From contig JAKIUE010000002.1 in NCBI GenBank assembly GCA_021647715.1, forward strand, positions 1-64,000: a stretch of 64,000 nucleotides of DNA. The letters run 5' to 3'. The notes under the pieces are model-generated. The model did no database searches, was not told where the DNA came from, and saw nothing but the letters and a program-made list of their open reading frames with translations. Positions 9,606 to 19,378 of this stretch are shown here, piece after piece. Position 1 is the first letter of the stretch; each line of letters starts with the position of its first letter. Source of the DNA: Sulfurovum sp. (GTDB lineage Bacteria > Campylobacterota > Campylobacteria > Campylobacterales > Sulfurovaceae). The position numbers and the translations under genes were made by a program.

Positions 9606-10523
9606 GTGATAAAAGCGTATGCGGATGGTAAGGGTACACCACCACCTACAATAGAAGATTATATAGCTGCAGGTCTTGCAAGCAATATAACTTCTGAACA
9701 AGTAGCTGATCTTAATGAGATTGTGCATGGTAGTCCTGTTGAGGATGTTGATACGAAAGATGAGTTACAAGCCTTTGTAGAGAATGGGTCTATCTTATTT
9801 AAAAAAATTATATATGGTACAGTCAAAACAGATACAAATAAAACATGGTTAGATAGAAACTTAGGGGCTGAGACTGTATGTGCAGACGAGAATCAAACAT
9901 TAGGTAAATCAGATAAAAAATGTTTTGGAGACTATTATCAGTGGGGTAGAGGCGCTGATGGTCATGAAAAATTTGACAGTAATATAAGTATAATTCTTGT
10001 TAGTGATTTAAGTAAGCCAGGAAATATGTTTATAGTACTTGATAAAAATAATGATTGGACAGACAAGGATGTAAAGGGCACAACACGTTCTTCTGATTGG
10101 AATAACACGAAAGGTACATCGGTATGTCCTAAAGGTTTTAGAGTCCCAACATACACTGAGCTAAAAACAGAAGTTACAAAGATGAAATCAAAACTAGAAG
10201 AGAAAAAAGAGGATCCTCTTTACGATGGACCGAAAGCTATATTCTGGAAGGATATAGCCACAAGTGATTTCAAATTTGCAGCATCAGGTGAACGTATGCA
10301 TGATGAAAATAGTACTATGATGGGTAAATTTGAAGACAGTAATGAGACTAATGCGACTAAGGCTGGTAATGACTCGTGGATACATCTTTGGACAGTAGAA
10401 CCGTTACAAAAATATGGTAAGACTAAAGCAAAATATTTGAAGGTTACTCAAGGACTAGCGATAATAGAAGCAAATTCACCATTGGCAGATGCTAGACCAA
10501 TACGTTGTATAAAAGACAAATAG
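9606..10523 (+). CDS. FISUMP-type major-paralogous-domain protein, probably missing its lipoprotein signal
   Basis: KIIYGTVKTDTNKTWLDRNLGA...CFGDYYQWGRGADGHE...CPKGFRVPTYTEL...PIRCIKDK; GTG start; upstream sequence keeps a lipobox-like remnant. Confidence 0.7.
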   Translation: MIKAYADGKGTPPPTIEDYIAAGLASNITSEQVADLNEIVHGSPVEDVDTKDELQAFVENGSILFKKIIYGTVKTDTNKTWLDRNLGAETVCADENQTLGKSDKKCFGDYYQWGRGADGHEKFDSNISIILVSDLSKPGNMFIVLDKNNDWTDKDVKGTTRSSDWNNTKGTSVCPKGFRVPTYTELKTEVTKMKSKLEEKKEDPLYDGPKAIFWKDIATSDFKFAASGERMHDENSTMMGKFEDSNETNATKAGNDSWIHLWTVEPLQKYGKTKAKYLKVTQGLAIIEANSPLADARPIRCIKDK

Positions 10524-10736
10524 AATTTAACCTGTTTTCGAAATAGTCCCTTTTTTGGGGCTATAGTGTTTTAAATCCCCATCACATGAGTTACTCATTA
10601 TAACAATTCTGCATAATGCAACTTCCCCTTACATAAGACAATAATTTTACAATTCAGTAACTTCATATATTTGGAAAAGTAGTATAATATACTATAGAGG
10701 TACATGTTGTATTTACCAAATGGCTAAAGGGTAGCG

Positions 10737-11087
10737 ATGTTAACAATGAATGAAGACTTAGAAGGTGCTATAAAAGAGTACTTAAAACTGTTAGATGAAG
10801 AAGCGTATTTTGAAGCGCATGAAGCGATGGAAGAAGCGTGGCATCCTTTGCGTCTAAAGAAGCATCCTTTAGCTAACCTGACTAAAGGTTTTATTAACGC
10901 AGCTATAGGGTTTGAGCATATAAAACGTGACAGTAAAAACGCACATAAAAAAGCCAAACGGGTGATGGAATCTTATGATAGATATATAGACTTGTGTAAA
11001 GAGGGTATAAATCATTATACACTTTTTAAGGAAGCCAAAGAGAAGATAGAAACATTAAAAGAAAAACATAGCGAAGTCTTTGATTAA
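10737..11087 (+). CDS. DUF309 family protein
   Basis: YFEAHEAMEEAWHPLRLKKHPLANLTKGFINAAIGFEH. Confidence 0.75.
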   Translation: MLTMNEDLEGAIKEYLKLLDEEAYFEAHEAMEEAWHPLRLKKHPLANLTKGFINAAIGFEHIKRDSKNAHKKAKRVMESYDRYIDLCKEGINHYTLFKEAKEKIETLKEKHSEVFD

Positions 11088-12361
11088 TGTATTGGTATCA
11101 CGCAACGACTAAACATTCATATAACTCTGTGCGTACAAATCCAAACTATGTGGATTGGGAAGATCAGCCTCGTACGCATAAAAATTATCCAGACAGCTAT
11201 AAAAAAACGAAATTCGATATAGAAGATGCGGAAGATAATTTTTTGTACCATATCGCAGGAATGTCAGCTAAAAAGACGTATCCAAGTGGTACACATTACT
11301 TACGTATCAACCCAAGTGCAGGAGCCTTGTACCCCAACGAACTTTATTTTCAAGTGCGTGGCGTGGAGGGGAAAGGGGACGGCATATATCATTATGAAGT
11401 GAGTACATCATCGTTGAAGCTCCTTGTAGAGCTACATAATGATGAAGGTATGGAACCATATTTCGGTTATGATGTAAAGATGCAAGGGTATCTTTTTTTA
11501 GTTTCTGCTGTTTACTATAGGTCTTCATGGAAATATAAAAACCGTGCTTTTCGTTATTGTCTTTTGGATGCAGGACATCTTTTGGGATGTATAGAAGCGG
11601 CTGCATTGCTAAAGAAAAAGCATGTGAAAATGGCATACAACATAGAAAGAGTGAAGCTCAACCGCATGTTTGGGTTTGAGGAGCGTGAGTGGTTTTTAGC
11701 AGGAGCTGTAATGGCAGAGCGAATGGTTGACACAGAAGTAAATGCCATAGAGTTTGAGTTGCCTTATGTAGATGCTAGCAGAAGTTTTGAAAAAAATAAC
11801 CTCATAGAACAAGCCTATAACGAAACTGTGACAATGCAAAACTGTAAAATGCAAGAAAGTACCCCTCTTTTTACTTACCAAACTGCTAAGCTTCAAGATA
11901 CACTTTTACATCGACGTTCTCAAAGAGGGTTTAATAAGGGACCCATTAGTAAGGTTCAGTTTGACTTTATTATGGATGCTATACATCAACCCATACTATC
12001 TGACTGTGATGACGATGTTTCTATCTATATGGTACTTAATAGAGTTATCCATATGCCTTTGGGGCTGTATAAAGACGGAGAATATGTAAAGCACGGAGAC
12101 TTTGGCAAGCATGCAGGATACCTTTCTTTGGAACAGTATAGTCTCTCTACGGAGGGCGCGGTAGCTTTTTTCATCACAGCTAAGTCAGAAAATTACCAAG
12201 CACTCTATCAAAAAGCAGGTATCATCGGACATAGACTCTATGTAGCTTCTTTATATTTGGGTATAGGCTGTTCGGGTATAGGTGCATATTATGACGATGA
12301 GGTCAATGAATTTGTGGGGAATGATGAGATGGTTTTGTATGCTTTGGCAATAGGTATTTAG
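11087..12361 (+). CDS. SagB/ThcOx-type nitroreductase-family dehydrogenase
   Basis: LRINPSAGALYPNELYFQV, GIYHYEV, LLDAGHLLGCIEAAA, second nitroreductase-like half LHRRSQRGFNKGPIS...GIIGHRLYVASLYLGIGCSGIGAYYDDEV. Confidence 0.85.
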   Translation: MYWYHATTKHSYNSVRTNPNYVDWEDQPRTHKNYPDSYKKTKFDIEDAEDNFLYHIAGMSAKKTYPSGTHYLRINPSAGALYPNELYFQVRGVEGKGDGIYHYEVSTSSLKLLVELHNDEGMEPYFGYDVKMQGYLFLVSAVYYRSSWKYKNRAFRYCLLDAGHLLGCIEAAALLKKKHVKMAYNIERVKLNRMFGFEEREWFLAGAVMAERMVDTEVNAIEFELPYVDASRSFEKNNLIEQAYNETVTMQNCKMQESTPLFTYQTAKLQDTLLHRRSQRGFNKGPISKVQFDFIMDAIHQPILSDCDDDVSIYMVLNRVIHMPLGLYKDGEYVKHGDFGKHAGYLSLEQYSLSTEGAVAFFITAKSENYQALYQKAGIIGHRLYVASLYLGIGCSGIGAYYDDEVNEFVGNDEMVLYALAIGI

Positions 12362-12687
12362 CATTTGAAACTATATCTTAGCGTATCTAGCTGTTCACGT
12401 ACTTGTTCAGAAATATCTCCTTGAAATTCTAAGCTATTTTCCTTTATAGTACCTCCAGTGCATAGTTTTTTCTTGAGTATTTTGAGTAAGGTCTGTAATT
12501 CTTTTTTATCTAGGTAAAAAGGTTTGACTATAGTGACTACTTTTCCTCTGCGTTTTTCTTTTGCAAAGTGTAGTTGGTGTTTATTGGGTGCTTTTATCTC
12601 GGTAGATGTCACTTTGTTAGGTTTATCTTTATTGTCCGCACTCCACTCATCTCCAAACTTCGCACCCATTTCAAATACGTTATTCAT
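12358..12687 (-). CDS. SUI1/YciH family translation factor
   Basis: RRGKVVTIVKPFYLDKKELQTLLKILKKKLCTGGTIKENSLEFQGD. Confidence 0.85.
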   Translation of the reverse strand: MNNVFEMGAKFGDEWSADNKDKPNKVTSTEIKAPNKHQLHFAKEKRRGKVVTIVKPFYLDKKELQTLLKILKKKLCTGGTIKENSLEFQGDISEQVREQLDTLRYSFKC

Positions 12688-12785
12688 GAGTTATAGTCCG
12701 TATCAAAAAGGATGCCGAGTACTACCATGAGTACGAGTAAAAATATGAGTATTTTGTAGAGGGTATCGTCTGAGGGTAGTCGCAT
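12684..12785 (-). CDS. Candidate single-TM small protein, 33 aa (MRLPSDDTLYKILIFLLVLMVVLGILFDTDYNS)
   Basis: Complete ATG-TGA frame with AAAGGATACCTC-ATG RBS; its stop overlaps the ATG of the SUI1 gene (ATGA); not in ORF track because of length. Confidence 0.65.
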   Translation of the reverse strand: MRLPSDDTLYKILIFLLVLMVVLGILFDTDYNS

Positions 12786-12796
12786 GAGGTATCCTT

Positions 12797-13534
12797 TTAG
12801 TTTCCTATAGTATATATAATTTCAGTTTTATTCTTTTTAGTTTGTATCTCTTCGATATTCAAACCTTCTATAGGTAATTTCATGAACTCGTCTATAGAAC
12901 TTACTTCAGCTTTAGCTATCTCACGTAAAACGATGCCTCTATATGCCTTTGCCCAGTGACTCACTACTTTGCCCTCCTTGATGAACTTCAGAGCAGTGTA
13001 GGGTTTTCTAGGCTTGTAGAACTTGTCATAAAAGCCTGCACGCAGGTCTAGTATCTCCTCATCAGCTAAGTATGCTTCCATGAGATGTGCAGCATGTTCA
13101 TTGTAAAACTTCTCAGGTTTTATCTCTCCCACTACTTCACCTTGTTTGAGTTTGTATTCAGGTATAAGGTCTAATGCACGGATTGGGCCAAAAAGATTAG
13201 AGAAGAGGATGACATTTTCATCTATGTACGTTTGTGCTTTGTTACCTAGTGCTTCATACTTCAGGTAGTCAAAGGCTACACCGGTGTAACGTTCTATGGC
13301 TTTCATGGTAAGTTCATGAATAATATCTTTTTTATATTTTAGAATATCAGATTCTTTTTTAATACCAAACATTTTAGAGAGTACGTGTATGTCCCCTTGT
13401 TGGATGACATTTGTATAGGCATGCAAAAGTTTGATTCTTTGTGGTGCCAATGCATTGAATAGAAGTGAGGGTGGGTTAAAGGAATCTTTTCCCCCAGACT
13501 TCTTTGTCTCACTTGGTGCTAATAATATTTTCAT
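12797..13534 (-). CDS. yaaA: YaaA family (DUF328) peroxide-stress protein
   Basis: MKILLAPSETKKSGG, AFDYLKYEAL, NLFGPIRALDLIPEYKLKQG. Confidence 0.85.
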   Translation of the reverse strand: MKILLAPSETKKSGGKDSFNPPSLLFNALAPQRIKLLHAYTNVIQQGDIHVLSKMFGIKKESDILKYKKDIIHELTMKAIERYTGVAFDYLKYEALGNKAQTYIDENVILFSNLFGPIRALDLIPEYKLKQGEVVGEIKPEKFYNEHAAHLMEAYLADEEILDLRAGFYDKFYKPRKPYTALKFIKEGKVVSHWAKAYRGIVLREIAKAEVSSIDEFMKLPIEGLNIEEIQTKKNKTEIIYTIGN

Positions 13535-13543
13535 AGGATATGA

Positions 13544-14233
13544 TTATATTTTTTCTATGAGTCGAACGGCAGAATAAGCATCTTTTACTACAAAGTCTGC
13601 ATACTCATCAAGGTCATCTTTCTTTCCATACCCACAGAGCACTCCAATGCTCGCAATATCGGCTTTCTCTGCTGCTATCATATCTGCAGTGGTATCGCCA
13701 ATCATATAGGTTACTTTTCCATAATGGTACCCCAGTGCATTCATTGCACGCTCAACTGGTTCAGGGTCTGGTTTTGGGTTTGTTACATCTTCTCTACCAA
13801 TGAGTATATTAAAGTGTTTCATAATATCGAAGTGTTCAAGAAGTATACGTGAGTATTCACTTGTCTTGGTAGTGACTACGCCAAGTCTTGCATGGTTAAC
13901 TGCTAGCTCAAGTGCCTCTCTTACATGAGGCAAGAGTACAGTTTTTTCAGTATGTATGGTTTTATAGTGTTCTTTATATTCTTTTGCATAATCCATAGAA
14001 TCAGCCTCGGTTACTCCAAGTTTTTGAAACATAATTTCAAGAGGTAAACCTATAAGCGATTTTATTGCATCTGGTGTAGGTAACTCTTTTCCAAAAACCT
14101 CATAGGCTTTTTTAAAACTTTCTAAAATTGCTTCTGTTGAGTCTATAAGCGTTCCGTCAAGGTCAAATAATATGATTTTTGCTCTTGTTTTAGTCTCTTT
14201 TAATTGGTACATTGTACTTTGTGCATTTGCCAT
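13544..14233 (-). CDS. HAD-superfamily phosphatase, phosphoglycolate-phosphatase-like
   Basis: ILFDLDGTLIDS, VVTTK, GREDVTNPKPDPEPV, MIGDTTADMIAA. Confidence 0.85.
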   Translation of the reverse strand: MANAQSTMYQLKETKTRAKIILFDLDGTLIDSTEAILESFKKAYEVFGKELPTPDAIKSLIGLPLEIMFQKLGVTEADSMDYAKEYKEHYKTIHTEKTVLLPHVREALELAVNHARLGVVTTKTSEYSRILLEHFDIMKHFNILIGREDVTNPKPDPEPVERAMNALGYHYGKVTYMIGDTTADMIAAEKADIASIGVLCGYGKKDDLDEYADFVVKDAYSAVRLIEKI

Positions 14234-14392
14234 TTTTGTATTCCTAAACTGTATAAAGATTTACATTTTTAGATGACTAAAAATATATAATATATTTCGA
14301 ATCATACCCATTATAGATAAACACAAATTTAAACCTAAAGAGACAAGTAGTATTTAAAAAAGAAGAAATTTAAAAGTTTTTTATAAAAAGCC

Positions 14393-14421
14393 TTGACAAT
14401 ATCAAGCATTTTGTCTATAAT
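14393..14421 (+). promoter_or_regulatory. Perfect sigma70-type promoter for the tRNA cluster
   Basis: TTGACA (14393-14398), 17-bp spacer, TATAAT (14416-14421), upstream of tRNA-Thr. Confidence 0.85.
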
Positions 14422-14458
14422 TCCCGTCCATTTTAAGTGAATAACTTTTAATGATGGT

Positions 14459-14535
14459 GCTGGTGTAGCTCAGCTGGCTAGAGCAGCTGATTTGTAATCA
14501 GCAGGTCGGGGGTTCGAGTCCCTTCACCAGCTCCA
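14459..14535 (+). tRNA. tRNA-Thr (anticodon TGT)
   Basis: Acceptor GCTGGTG/CACCAGC, anticodon loop TTTGTAA, GGTTCGAGTCC T arm, encoded CCA. Confidence 0.95.
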
Positions 14536-14595
14536 TGAAATTTTTATCAGTGTTTGACCAGAAAAAGATAAATATATTTTATCTAAAACATTAAT

Positions 14596-14680
14596 GGTGG
14601 GTTACTCAAGTGGCCAACGAGGGCGGATTGTAAATCCGCTGACTACGTCTTCGAAGGTTCGAATCCTTCACCCACCACCA
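14596..14680 (+). tRNA. tRNA-Tyr (anticodon GTA)
   Basis: Acceptor GGTGGGT/ACCCACC, anticodon GTA, long variable arm, encoded CCA. Confidence 0.95.
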
Positions 14681-14692
14681 TTGTTAACCTAT

Positions 14693-14768
14693 GCGGGCGT
14701 AGCTCAGTGGCTAGAGTTCCTGCCTTCCAAGCAGGCTGTCGAGGGTTCGAATCCCTTCGCCCGCTCCA
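14693..14768 (+). tRNA. tRNA-Gly (anticodon TCC)
   Basis: Acceptor GCGGGCG/CGCCCGC, anticodon loop CTTCCAA, encoded CCA. Confidence 0.95.
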
Positions 14769-14886
14769 TGTAGGTATTCATCTGGGAGCTGATGTGAATA
14801 TTATTTATACAACTTCACATTATCTAATCAATCAACAAACACTCATAAGTATTTCATAATTACTTTAATTAAATATGGCTTATACT

Positions 14887-14961
<75 letters not shown>

Positions 14962-15095
14962 GAATAAAAGAAAACCAAGTATGGACAAGCGTGTGGTAAT
15001 CGTACTATACTCCTGTCCATATAGGTTAAAAAAAGATTAAGTAGACTTGGGTATAATACTGCCTTTAATAAACATTTTACGCTAGGAGAAATAGC

Positions 15096-16304
15096 ATGGC
15101 TAAAGAAAAATTCGAACGAAATAAACCACATGTAAACATCGGTACTATCGGTCACGTTGACCACGGAAAAACTACATTGACAGCGGCAATCACAATGTGT
15201 TTAGGACTTAAAAATGGTCAAGCAACTATGGATTATGATCAAATTGATAATGCTCCAGAAGAGAGAGAAAGAGGAATTACTATTGCTACTTCTCACGTGG
15301 AATATGAAACTGACAACAGACACTACGCTCACGTAGATTGTCCAGGTCACGCAGATTACGTTAAAAACATGATTACTGGTGCTGCTCAAATGGATGGTGC
15401 TATTCTTGTTATTGCTTCAACTGATGGACCTATGGCTCAAACTAGAGAACATATCCTTCTTTCTAAGCAAGTAGGTGTTCCTTACATTGTAATTTTCTTG
15501 AACAAAGAAGATCAACTTGATGATGAAGATAAAGAAGAGATGTTAGAACTTGTAGAGATGGAAGTAAGAGAACTTCTTTCTGAGTACGATTTCCCAGGCG
15601 ATGATACACCAATCGTTGCAGGATCTGCATTTAAAGCACTTGAAGAAGCTAAAGCTGGTACAGCTGGGGAATGGTCAGAAAAAATCTATAAACTTATGGA
15701 CGAAGTTGATGCTTATATCCCAGAACCAAAAAGAGAAAATGACAAAGATTTCCTTATGGCAATCGAAGATATCTTTACTATCCAAGGTCGTGGTACAGTT
15801 GTAACTGGTAAAGTAGATCAAGGAAAAGTATGTATCGGTGACGATGTAGAAATCGTTGGTCTTAAAGATACTCAAAAAACAACAGTAACTGGTGTAGAGA
15901 TGTTCCGTAAAGAAATGGATTGTGGTCTTGCTGGTGATAACTGTGGTGTTCTTATCCGTGGTATTGAAAAAGAAGCGGTACAAAGAGGTATGGTTCTTTG
16001 TAAGCCAGGTTCAATTAACCCACATACTAAATTTGAAGCTGAAATTTATGTATTGACTAAAGAAGAGGGTGGTAGACATACTCCATTCTTTAACAACTAC
16101 AGACCACAATTTTATGTACGTACAACAGATGTAACTGGTTCAGTTCAACTTCAAGATGGTACTGAAATGGTTATGCCAGGGGATAACGTTAAAGTAAACG
16201 TTGAACTTATTGCTCCAGTTGCAATGGATCAAGGTACTAAATTTGCTATCCGTGAAGGTGGTAGAACTGTTGGTGCTGGTGTTGTTTCTAAGATTATTGC
16301 TTAA
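15096..16304 (+). CDS. tuf: Elongation factor Tu
   Basis: [75 protein letters not shown]. Confidence 0.98.
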   Translation: MAKEKFERNKPHVNIGTIGHVDHGKTTLTAAITMCLGLKNGQATMDYDQIDNAPEERERGITIATSHVEYETDNRHYAHVDCPGHADYVKNMITGAAQMDGAILVIASTDGPMAQTREHILLSKQVGVPYIVIFLNKEDQLDDEDKEEMLELVEMEVRELLSEYDFPGDDTPIVAGSAFKALEEAKAGTAGEWSEKIYKLMDEVDAYIPEPKRENDKDFLMAIEDIFTIQGRGTVVTGKVDQGKVCIGDDVEIVGLKDTQKTTVTGVEMFRKEMDCGLAGDNCGVLIRGIEKEAVQRGMVLCKPGSINPHTKFEAEIYVLTKEEGGRHTPFFNNYRPQFYVRTTDVTGSVQLQDGTEMVMPGDNVKVNVELIAPVAMDQGTKFAIREGGRTVGAGVVSKIIA

Positions 16305-16314
16305 GAGAAACATT

Positions 16315-16338
16315 TGTGAGAGGTAGATACCTCTTACA
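16315..16338 (+). terminator. Hairpin after tuf (attenuator or processing site)
   Basis: TGTGAGAGGTA-GA-TACCTCTTACA, 11 pairs including one G-T, in tuf-rpmG gap. Confidence 0.5.
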
Positions 16339-16359
16339 ACTTTATCATAGGAGATAACA

Positions 16360-16512
16360 ATGAGAGAAACCGTTCACTTAGGTTGTGAGAAATGTACTAG
16401 ACGTAACTATCACACCACTAAAAACAAAAAAACGACTACAGAGAAACTTGCTCTTAAAAAATATTGTAAATGGTGTAAATGCCATACAATACATAAAGAG
16501 ATGAAACTGTAA
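16360..16512 (+). CDS. rpmG: 50S ribosomal protein L33
   Basis: Read directly: [50 protein letters not shown]; not in ORF track because of length. Confidence 0.95.
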   Translation: MRETVHLGCEKCTRRNYHTTKNKKTTTEKLALKKYCKWCKCHTIHKEMKL

Positions 16513-16561
16513 TAGTGAAATTTTTAATACCAAAAAGTATTTTACTTTTAGGTATTAATGT

Positions 16562-16637
16562 AGGCCAATAGCTCAGTTGGTAGAGCACTGGTCTCCAAAA
16601 CCAGGTGCCGTGGGTTCGAGTCCCTCTTGGCCTGCCA
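16562..16637 (+). tRNA. tRNA-Trp (anticodon CCA)
   Basis: Acceptor AGGCCAA/TTGGCCT, anticodon loop CTCCAAA, encoded CCA. Confidence 0.95.
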
Positions 16638-16655
16638 CACATAAAGGTAACAAAT

Positions 16656-16835
16656 ATGGGAAAACTATCAACATTTATTACGAATGCTCGAGCGGAGCTT
16701 CATAAAGTTATATTTCCAACAAAAGTACAAGTAAGACAGGCATTTTTAGCAGTTATATTAGTTGTAACTGTAATATCAATATTTTTAGCATTGGTTGACC
16801 TTTTGATGTCATCAATCGTATCATCAGTTTTATAG
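16656..16835 (+). CDS. secE: Preprotein translocase subunit SecE
   Basis: MGKLSTFITNARAELHKVIFPTKVQVRQAFLAVILVVTVISIFLALVDLLMSSIV; ORF-track start lies inside the tRNA, so the internal ATG was used. Confidence 0.9.
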   Translation: MGKLSTFITNARAELHKVIFPTKVQVRQAFLAVILVVTVISIFLALVDLLMSSIVSSVL

Positions 16836-16843
16836 GATAAACA

Positions 16844-17374
16844 ATGGCTTTTCAATGGTATGCAATACAAACGTATTCTGGTTCAGAACAATCTGTCAAA
16901 AGAGCAATTGAGCAACTTATCGTTGATCATGGTATCGAAGAAAAAGTTGAACGTATTGTGGTTCCAACAGAAGAAGTAATCGAAGTAAAAAATGGTGAGA
17001 AAAAAATTACTGAACGTACACTCTATTCAGGGTATGCTTTCGCACATATAGACCTGGATACAGACCTCTGGCATAAGATTCAGTCTTTACCTAGAGTATC
17101 TAGATTTATCGGTGAACAAAAGACACCTACTGCACTCACAGAGTCAGATATCAAAAATATCTTGGACAAGATGGAGAACAAATCTGCACCTCGTCCTAAG
17201 GTAGACTTTGAGACAGGAGAAATGGTACGCATAGTTGATGGTCCTTTCTCTAACTTTACAGGTATGGTGGAAGAGTATGATCTTGACCATGGTAAATTAA
17301 AGTTAAATGTTTCAATTTTTGGTAGAAATACGCCAGTAGAGATATTATATACACAAGTAGAAAAAATTATATAA
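16844..17374 (+). CDS. nusG: Transcription termination/antitermination protein NusG
   Basis: WYAIQTYSGSEQSVKRAIEQ, VRIVDGPFSNFTGMVEE KOW motif. Confidence 0.97.
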   Translation: MAFQWYAIQTYSGSEQSVKRAIEQLIVDHGIEEKVERIVVPTEEVIEVKNGEKKITERTLYSGYAFAHIDLDTDLWHKIQSLPRVSRFIGEQKTPTALTESDIKNILDKMENKSAPRPKVDFETGEMVRIVDGPFSNFTGMVEEYDLDHGKLKLNVSIFGRNTPVEILYTQVEKII

Positions 17375-17412
17375 CCTTATTTAATATGGTTAAATTATAC
17401 AAAGGAAAATAG

Positions 17413-17838
17413 ATGGCAAAAAAGATAGCTGAAAAGTTTAAAATGATGATTCCGGCAGGATCAGCAAATCCATCACCACCAGTAGGTCCAGCATTGGGTC
17501 AGCGTGGTGTAAACATTATGGAGTTTTGTAAAGCTTTTAATGAAAAAACAAAAGATATGATGGGATTTAAAGTTCCTGTTATAGTGACTGTATACGTTGA
17601 TAAAAGTTTCACAATGGAAACGAAACAACCACCTGCATCAGAGCTTATTTTAAAAGCTGCAGGACTTAAAAAAGGTACAGATAACCCTATTACTACTAAA
17701 GTGGGTTCTATTACAAAAGCAAAACTTGATGAAATTATTGAGAGAAAAATTGTAGATATGAATACCAGTGATAAAGAAATGGCAGCAAAAATTATTGCTG
17801 GAACATGTAGAAGTATGGGTGTTGAAATAGTAGATTAA
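17413..17838 (+). CDS. rplK: 50S ribosomal protein L11
   Basis: [30 protein letters not shown]. Confidence 0.98.
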   Translation: MAKKIAEKFKMMIPAGSANPSPPVGPALGQRGVNIMEFCKAFNEKTKDMMGFKVPVIVTVYVDKSFTMETKQPPASELILKAAGLKKGTDNPITTKVGSITKAKLDEIIERKIVDMNTSDKEMAAKIIAGTCRSMGVEIVD

Positions 17839-17909
17839 TAAAAATCTACTAAAGTGATAAATCTTAACCACATGATTTTAAAATGTGGGAGCATAAAGCG
17901 GAGAAAAAA

Positions 17910-18614
17910 ATGGCAAAAAAACCAAGTAAAAGAAGAGAAGCGTTACTTAAAATAGTAGACGTCACAAAAGAGTATGGTGTTGATGAAGCGATGAAAGTTC
18001 TGAAAGAGCTAAAATCAGCAAAATTTGATGAAACAGTAGAAATTGCACTTAACTTAAATGTAGACCCAAGACATGCAGACCAAATGGTTAGAGGATCAGT
18101 CGTCCTTCCAAATGGAACTGGTAAAAAAGTAAGGGTTGCGGTATTTGCAAAAGATGCAAAAGCTGATGAAGCTAAAGCAGCTGGAGCTGACCTTGTAGGT
18201 GCAGCAGATTTGATTGAAGATATTCAAGCAGGTAAATTGGATTTTGATATCGTTATATCTACACCCGATATGATGGGTGTACTTGGAAAAGTTGCAAGAA
18301 TTCTTGGACCAAAAGGTTTGATGCCTAACCCTAAGACAGGTACTGTAACTATGGATGTTGCAAAAGCTGTTGAAAATGCAAAAGGCGGTCAAGTGAACTT
18401 TAGAGTTGATAAAAAAGGAAATATCCACGCAGGTATTGGAAAAATTTCTTTCTCTGAAGATAAAATTAAAGAGAACTTTATTACACTAATGGAAATGATT
18501 AACAGAGCTAAACCAGCATCTGCAAAAGGCAGATATATTAGCAATGGAGCCATCTCACTTACTATGAGCCCAGCTATTACACTGGATACTACTGAATTAA
18601 TGGATATCAAATAA
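17910..18614 (+). CDS. rplA: 50S ribosomal protein L1
   Basis: [17 protein letters not shown]...; [16 protein letters not shown]; start moved to the internal ATG. Confidence 0.97.
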   Translation: MAKKPSKRREALLKIVDVTKEYGVDEAMKVLKELKSAKFDETVEIALNLNVDPRHADQMVRGSVVLPNGTGKKVRVAVFAKDAKADEAKAAGADLVGAADLIEDIQAGKLDFDIVISTPDMMGVLGKVARILGPKGLMPNPKTGTVTMDVAKAVENAKGGQVNFRVDKKGNIHAGIGKISFSEDKIKENFITLMEMINRAKPASAKGRYISNGAISLTMSPAITLDTTELMDIK

Positions 18615-18640
18615 AATAAAGAGGCTTAGGCCTTTTTATT
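18615..18640 (+). terminator. Strong hairpin after rplA
   Basis: AATAAAGAGGC-TTAG-GCCTTTTTATT, 11 pairs including one G-T. Confidence 0.6.
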
Positions 18641-18813
18641 ATTTTCAAACAAGAAGTTAAAATGAGTTTTTGTTTGAGAGTAATCTATTTACTACTCATA
18701 ATCTTAGATTTAAGATAAAAGGGGCGAAAGCTTAATTAGTTTACTTGAAAGAGTAAATGTGTAAGAATTTTATGAATTTTTATACCCTTTTAGAGATCGG
18801 AAGGAGAAAATAT
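18641..18813 (+). promoter_or_regulatory. Candidate L10(L12)-binding rplJL mRNA leader
   Basis: About 170-nt noncoding leader with local complementarities upstream of rplJ; position matches the well-known L10 leader. Confidence 0.5.
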
Positions 18814-19299
18814 ATGACTAGAACTAGAAAAGAAGAGTTAGTTACAGAGATGACAGCTGAGTTTAAAGATGCTGGCTCTATTATTGTTTGTGATTATAAA
18901 GGTATGACTGTTGAAAACCTTGAAATTGTAAGAAATCTTGCAAAAGATGAGGACACAAAAGTAAAAGTTGTAAAAAATAGATTGGCACGGATTGCATTGA
19001 AAAATGCTGGGTGTGAAGATATTGACTTTACAGATACAAACCTTGTTATTTGGGGTGATACTCAAGTTTTACCTTGTAAAATTGCAGACAAAGCAGCAAC
19101 TCAATTTAAAAATAGTTTTGCAATTAAGACTGGATTAATCCAAGGTGAGATTGCTAGTATGGAAACGATTATGGCTATGGCTAAGCTTCCTACTAGAGAT
19201 GAGCTTATTGGTATGCTTCTTAATGTTTGGAATGCTCCAGTACAGAACTTTACAATTGGTATGCAAGCACTTGCAACAAAGAAAGAAGAAGAGGTATAG
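18814..19299 (+). CDS. rplJ: 50S ribosomal protein L10
   Basis: MTRTRKEELVTEMTAEFKDAGSIIVCDYKGMTVENLEIVRNLA; GGAAGGAG RBS before ATG 18814. Confidence 0.95.
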   Translation: MTRTRKEELVTEMTAEFKDAGSIIVCDYKGMTVENLEIVRNLAKDEDTKVKVVKNRLARIALKNAGCEDIDFTDTNLVIWGDTQVLPCKIADKAATQFKNSFAIKTGLIQGEIASMETIMAMAKLPTRDELIGMLLNVWNAPVQNFTIGMQALATKKEEEV

Positions 19300-19378
19300 A
19301 GACTTTAGGGTCACTAGGCTCTTTTTATCAAAATTGAAAATGCAAAAGCATTTTATTATATAATTTAAGGAATTAATT

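Noticed and set aside
10544-10565. ATAGTCCC-TTTTTT-GGGGCTAT hairpin after the FISUMP gene
   Set aside because: Eight pairs with one G-T and no U tract; a weak terminator at best, not notable.
11087-12361. SagB homologue as part of a RiPP biosynthetic cluster
   Set aside because: No cyclodehydratase, YcaO, precursor or exporter recognised in the flanks.
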